Translations under genes and position numbers: made by a program | Assembly (NCBI RefSeq): GCF_001507535.1 | Contig: NZ_LQBN01000004.1 | Span: 124,001-188,000, forward strand | Reading direction: 5' to 3' | Origin: Thiomicrospira sp. WB1 | GTDB lineage: Bacteria; Pseudomonadota; Gammaproteobacteria; Thiomicrospirales; Thiomicrospiraceae | Length of the DNA stretch: 64,000 nt | Part shown: positions 61,312 to 64,000 of the stretch, in pieces | Layout of the letters: every line of letters starts with the position of its first letter | How positions within the stretch are numbered: position 1 is the stretch's first letter | The notes under the pieces: generated by a model | What the model was told of the DNA's origin: nothing | What the model saw: the letters and a program-made list of their open reading frames with translations, nothing else | Databases searched by the model: none

Positions 61312-64000
61312 ATGGCCCCTTCTGACACCGCATTGACGCTAACTGAGTCTCAGCGCCAGGCTCGCTTGACCCGCATTGCCCAGCTACGTGAGCGATTGAC
61401 CCAACGCATAGTGCGGCTGGACGGGGCCATGGGCACCATGATTCAGAACCTGAAGCTCAATGAATCCGAGTTCCGCGGCGAGCGATTTGCCGACTGGTCA
61501 TGCGACATTCAGGGCAATAACGACCTTCTGGCGATGACCCAGCCGGATCTGATCGAGGACATTCACCGCCAGTTCATTGATGCCGGTGCCGACCTGATTG
61601 AAACCAACTCGTTTAACGCCACCACCATTGCTCAGGCCGATTACGAAATGGAGTCGATCGTCACCGATCTCAACATCGCGGCGGCGCAGGTGGCGCGCAA
61701 GGCTTGCGATGCCGCCAGCGAAAAAGACGGCGAACCGCGCTTTGTCGCCGGGGTGCTGGGACCGACCAACCGCACGGCCTCCATTTCGCCGGATGTGAAC
61801 GACCCCGGCGCGCGCAATGTCACGTTTGATGAGCTGGTCGAGGCGTATGAGCAAGCCACCCGCGGATTGATCACGGGCGGGGCGGACGTCATTCTGATCG
61901 AAACCATTTTTGATACGCTGAACGCCAAGGCGGCAATTTTTGCGGTCAAGAACATCGAGACCGAACTGGGCGACGAAATTCCGATCATGCTCTCGGGCAC
62001 CATCACCGATGCTTCCGGGCGCACCCTGTCGGGCCAGACCACCGAAGCGTTTTACAATGCCGTGGCCCACGCCAACCCTCTGTCGGTGGGCCTGAACTGT
62101 GCCCTGGGGCCGGAAGAGCTGCGCCGTTATGTGGGCGAACTCAGCCGCGTCTGTGAAGCCTATGTGTCGATCCACCCCAATGCGGGCCTGCCCAATGAAT
62201 TCGGTGAATACGACGAAAGCCCCGAACAGATGGCGCACGAAATTGCGATCTGGGCGGAAAAAGGCTGGATCAACATCATCGGCGGCTGCTGCGGCACCAC
62301 GCCTGACCACATCGCTGCCTTTACCCAGGCGATGAAAGACCACACCCCACGTGCCCTGCCCGAAATCGCCCCCGCCTGTCGTCTATCAGGGCTCGAGCCG
62401 CTTAACATTGACGAGGACAGCCTGTTTATCAATGTGGGCGAGCGCAACAACGTCACCGGTTCGGCCAAATTCAAGCGCCTGATCATCGAAGACAACTTTG
62501 ATGAAGCCATCGACATCGCGGTCAAACAGGTGGAAGACGGCGCGCAGGTGATCGATGTCAACATGGACGAAGGCATGCTCGATGCCAAAGCCTGCATGGT
62601 CAAATTCCTCAACCTGTTGGCCAGTGAACCCGACGCTTCGCGCGTGCCGATTATGATCGACTCGTCCAAATGGGAAGTGATCGAGGCCGGACTCAAATGC
62701 ATTCAGGGCAAAGGCATCGTCAACTCCATCTCGCTCAAGGAAGGCGAAGACGCCTTCATGAAACAAGCCAAGCTGGTTCGCGACTATGGCGCGGCGGCGA
62801 TCATTATGGCGTTTGACGAAGACGGTCAGGCCGACACGCTCAAGCGCAAAATCGAAATCTGCGAACGCTCCTACCGCGTGCTGGTGGACAAGGTCGGCTT
62901 TCCGCCGCAGGACATCATTTTCGATCCCAATATTTTTGCCGTGGCCACCGGGATCGAAGAACACAACCGCTATGGCCTCGACTTTATTGAGGCAGTGCGC
63001 TGGATCAAACAGAACCTGCCTTACGCCAAGGTCTCCGGCGGTGTGTCCAATGTGTCCTTTTCCTTTCGTGGCAACAACCCGGTGCGTGAAGCGATTCACT
63101 CGGTGTTTCTGTACTATGCGATCAAAGAAGGCATGGACATGGGCATCGTCAACGCCGGACAGATGGCGATTTATGATGAAGTGCCGGTCAAACTGCGCGA
63201 CGCGGTCGAAGACGTGGTCCTCAACAAAGATCCGGAAGCCGGCGAACGCCTGCTCGAAATCGCCGAAGAATACCGAGGCGATGGTCAGGCCGCCAGCAAG
63301 GAAACCGATATTGCCTGGCGCGAAAACACCGTGGAAAAACGCCTGGAACATGCGCTGATCAAAGGCATCACCGATTACATTGAAGACGACACCGAAGAGG
63401 CCTATCAAAAACTGGGCGCGCCGATCAATGTGATCGAAGGCCCGCTCATGGACGGCATGAACATCGTCGGCGACCTGTTCGGGTCGGGCAAAATGTTCCT
63501 GCCGCAGGTGGTCAAATCGGCGCGCGTGATGAAACGGGCCGTGGCCTATCTCGACCCTTACCTGCAGGCGGAAAAAGCCGAAGGCCAGGTCAAAGGCAAA
63601 ATCGTGCTCGCCACCGTCAAGGGCGATGTGCACGACATCGGCAAAAACATCGTCGGCATCGTCTTGCAGTGCAACAACTTTGAGGTGATCGATCTGGGCG
63701 TCATGGTCCCGGCCGAAGACATTCTCGACGCCGCCGAAAAAGAAAACGCCAATGTGGTGGGCTTAAGCGGCCTGATCACGCCCTCACTGGAAGAAATGGT
63801 CAATGTCGCCAAACAGATGCAGGAGCGCGGCATGCAAGTGCCCCTGCTGATCGGCGGGGCCACCACCTCCAAAGCGCACACCGCGGTCAAAATCGAACCG
63901 CAGTACGACCATCCGGTGGTGTACGTCAAAGACGCCTCCCGCGCCGTGGGCGTGGCGCAAAGCCTGATTTCACATGACAAAAAAGCGGCGTTTGCCGACA
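61312..64000 (+). CDS. metH: Cobalamin-dependent methionine synthase, 3' end beyond window
   Basis: The open frame from ATG 61312 runs 896 codons to the window edge. Visible domains: homocysteine-binding (LDGAMGTM; Zn ligands in GLNCALG and GGCCGTTP), folate-binding ([17 protein letters not shown]) and cobalamin-binding with the His ligand in [11 protein letters not shown] and TPSLEEM. The reactivation domain lies outside. It transfers methyl from 5-methyl-tetrahydrofolate through cobalamin to homocysteine. No B12 or SAM riboswitch is evident in the 90-base leader. An additional N-terminal 36 residues precede the usual start of the homology. Confidence 0.95.
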   Translation, partial: MAPSDTALTLTESQRQARLTRIAQLRERLTQRIVRLDGAMGTMIQNLKLNESEFRGERFADWSCDIQGNNDLLAMTQPDLIEDIHRQFIDAGADLIETNSFNATTIAQADYEMESIVTDLNIAAAQVARKACDAASEKDGEPRFVAGVLGPTNRTASISPDVNDPGARNVTFDELVEAYEQATRGLITGGADVILIETIFDTLNAKAAIFAVKNIETELGDEIPIMLSGTITDASGRTLSGQTTEAFYNAVAHANPLSVGLNCALGPEELRRYVGELSRVCEAYVSIHPNAGLPNEFGEYDESPEQMAHEIAIWAEKGWINIIGGCCGTTPDHIAAFTQAMKDHTPRALPEIAPACRLSGLEPLNIDEDSLFINVGERNNVTGSAKFKRLIIEDNFDEAIDIAVKQVEDGAQVIDVNMDEGMLDAKACMVKFLNLLASEPDASRVPIMIDSSKWEVIEAGLKCIQGKGIVNSISLKEGEDAFMKQAKLVRDYGAAAIIMAFDEDGQADTLKRKIEICERSYRVLVDKVGFPPQDIIFDPNIFAVATGIEEHNRYGLDFIEAVRWIKQNLPYAKVSGGVSNVSFSFRGNNPVREAIHSVFLYYAIKEGMDMGIVNAGQMAIYDEVPVKLRDAVEDVVLNKDPEAGERLLEIAEEYRGDGQAASKETDIAWRENTVEKRLEHALIKGITDYIEDDTEEAYQKLGAPINVIEGPLMDGMNIVGDLFGSGKMFLPQVVKSARVMKRAVAYLDPYLQAEKAEGQVKGKIVLATVKGDVHDIGKNIVGIVLQCNNFEVIDLGVMVPAEDILDAAEKENANVVGLSGLITPSLEEMVNVAKQMQERGMQVPLLIGGATTSKAHTAVKIEPQYDHPVVYVKDASRAVGVAQSLISHDKKAAFAD

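Noticed and set aside
62386-63633. Long open frame antisense to metH (415 codons)
   Set aside because: Rich in Phe, His and Asp and without domains; metH on the other strand is unambiguous.
1-64000. CRISPR array, tRNA, rRNA, prophage or transposase
   Set aside because: Reading through the gaps showed no regularly spaced direct repeats, no cloverleaf-like conserved T-loop sequence, and no integrase or transposase motifs.

Overview
This 64 kb window is a dense bacterial chromosome segment, roughly 90% or more coding. About 57 protein genes are recognisable; I saw no rRNA, tRNA, CRISPR array or insertion sequence. Housekeeping genes (cca, truD, argS, topA, dprA, def-fmt-rsmB, ttcA, trmA, metH, rep, comM, ubiK) are gammaproteobacterial in type. 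The mix of these with NtrYX-TrkAH, a SulP-Usp pair, a Lap-type adhesin-secretion locus and many cyclic-di-GMP proteins suggests a free-living, possibly chemolithotrophic gammaproteobacterium (Thiomicrospira/Hydrogenovibrio-like). The genus is inference only.

Layout. 1-18.9 kb: the end of an RND-efflux adaptor, a c-type haem sensor-like protein, FieF, cca, an NDUFA9-like reductase, YcgL, a Mn-type superoxide dismutase, a GGDEF protein, a metallo-beta-lactamase-fold protein with missing metal ligands, a DEDDh exonuclease, hisI, truD, a CHAD protein, an RsmC-like methyltransferase, rep and an iron-type alcohol dehydrogenase. 19.2-29.2 kb: a contiguous Lap/Bpf-type locus, in order OmpA-TSP3 protein, LapG protease, LapD c-di-GMP receptor, LapB and LapC type I secretion parts, a LuxR-type regulator with a degenerate receiver, and a TolC-like channel carrying two C-terminal SPOR domains. 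The giant adhesin this system should export is not in the window. 29.2-39.3 kb: SafE-like protein, comM, ubiK, a diguanylate cyclase, a SPOR protein, argS, topA and dprA. 39.4-50 kb: one long co-directional run def-fmt-rsmB-DUF4390-ntrY-ntrX-trkA-trkH-methyltransferase, linking formyl-Met processing, rRNA methylation, a two-component system and potassium uptake. 50-64 kb: SulP anion transporter with a universal stress protein, a lipid A-type acyltransferase, ttcA, a PAS-GGDEF-EAL protein, a haem-type ABC importer facing a HutZ-like gene, a TauE-family permease, trmA, a DUF3820 gene and the first 2.7 kb of metH.

The strongest unexplained signal is a 12-base perfect palindrome, ACCAGGCCTGGT. 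It occurs ten times exactly, and several more times with one mismatch, where chance predicts far less than one copy. Eight of the ten exact copies lie in or at the edge of intergenic DNA, usually flanked by A- and T-tracts, and several sit at convergent gene ends. Two copies with identical 24-base extensions face each other around the single, visibly AT-richer DUF3820 gene. Some copies look like bidirectional terminators, but the sequence conservation (including the GGCC centre) exceeds what a terminator needs.
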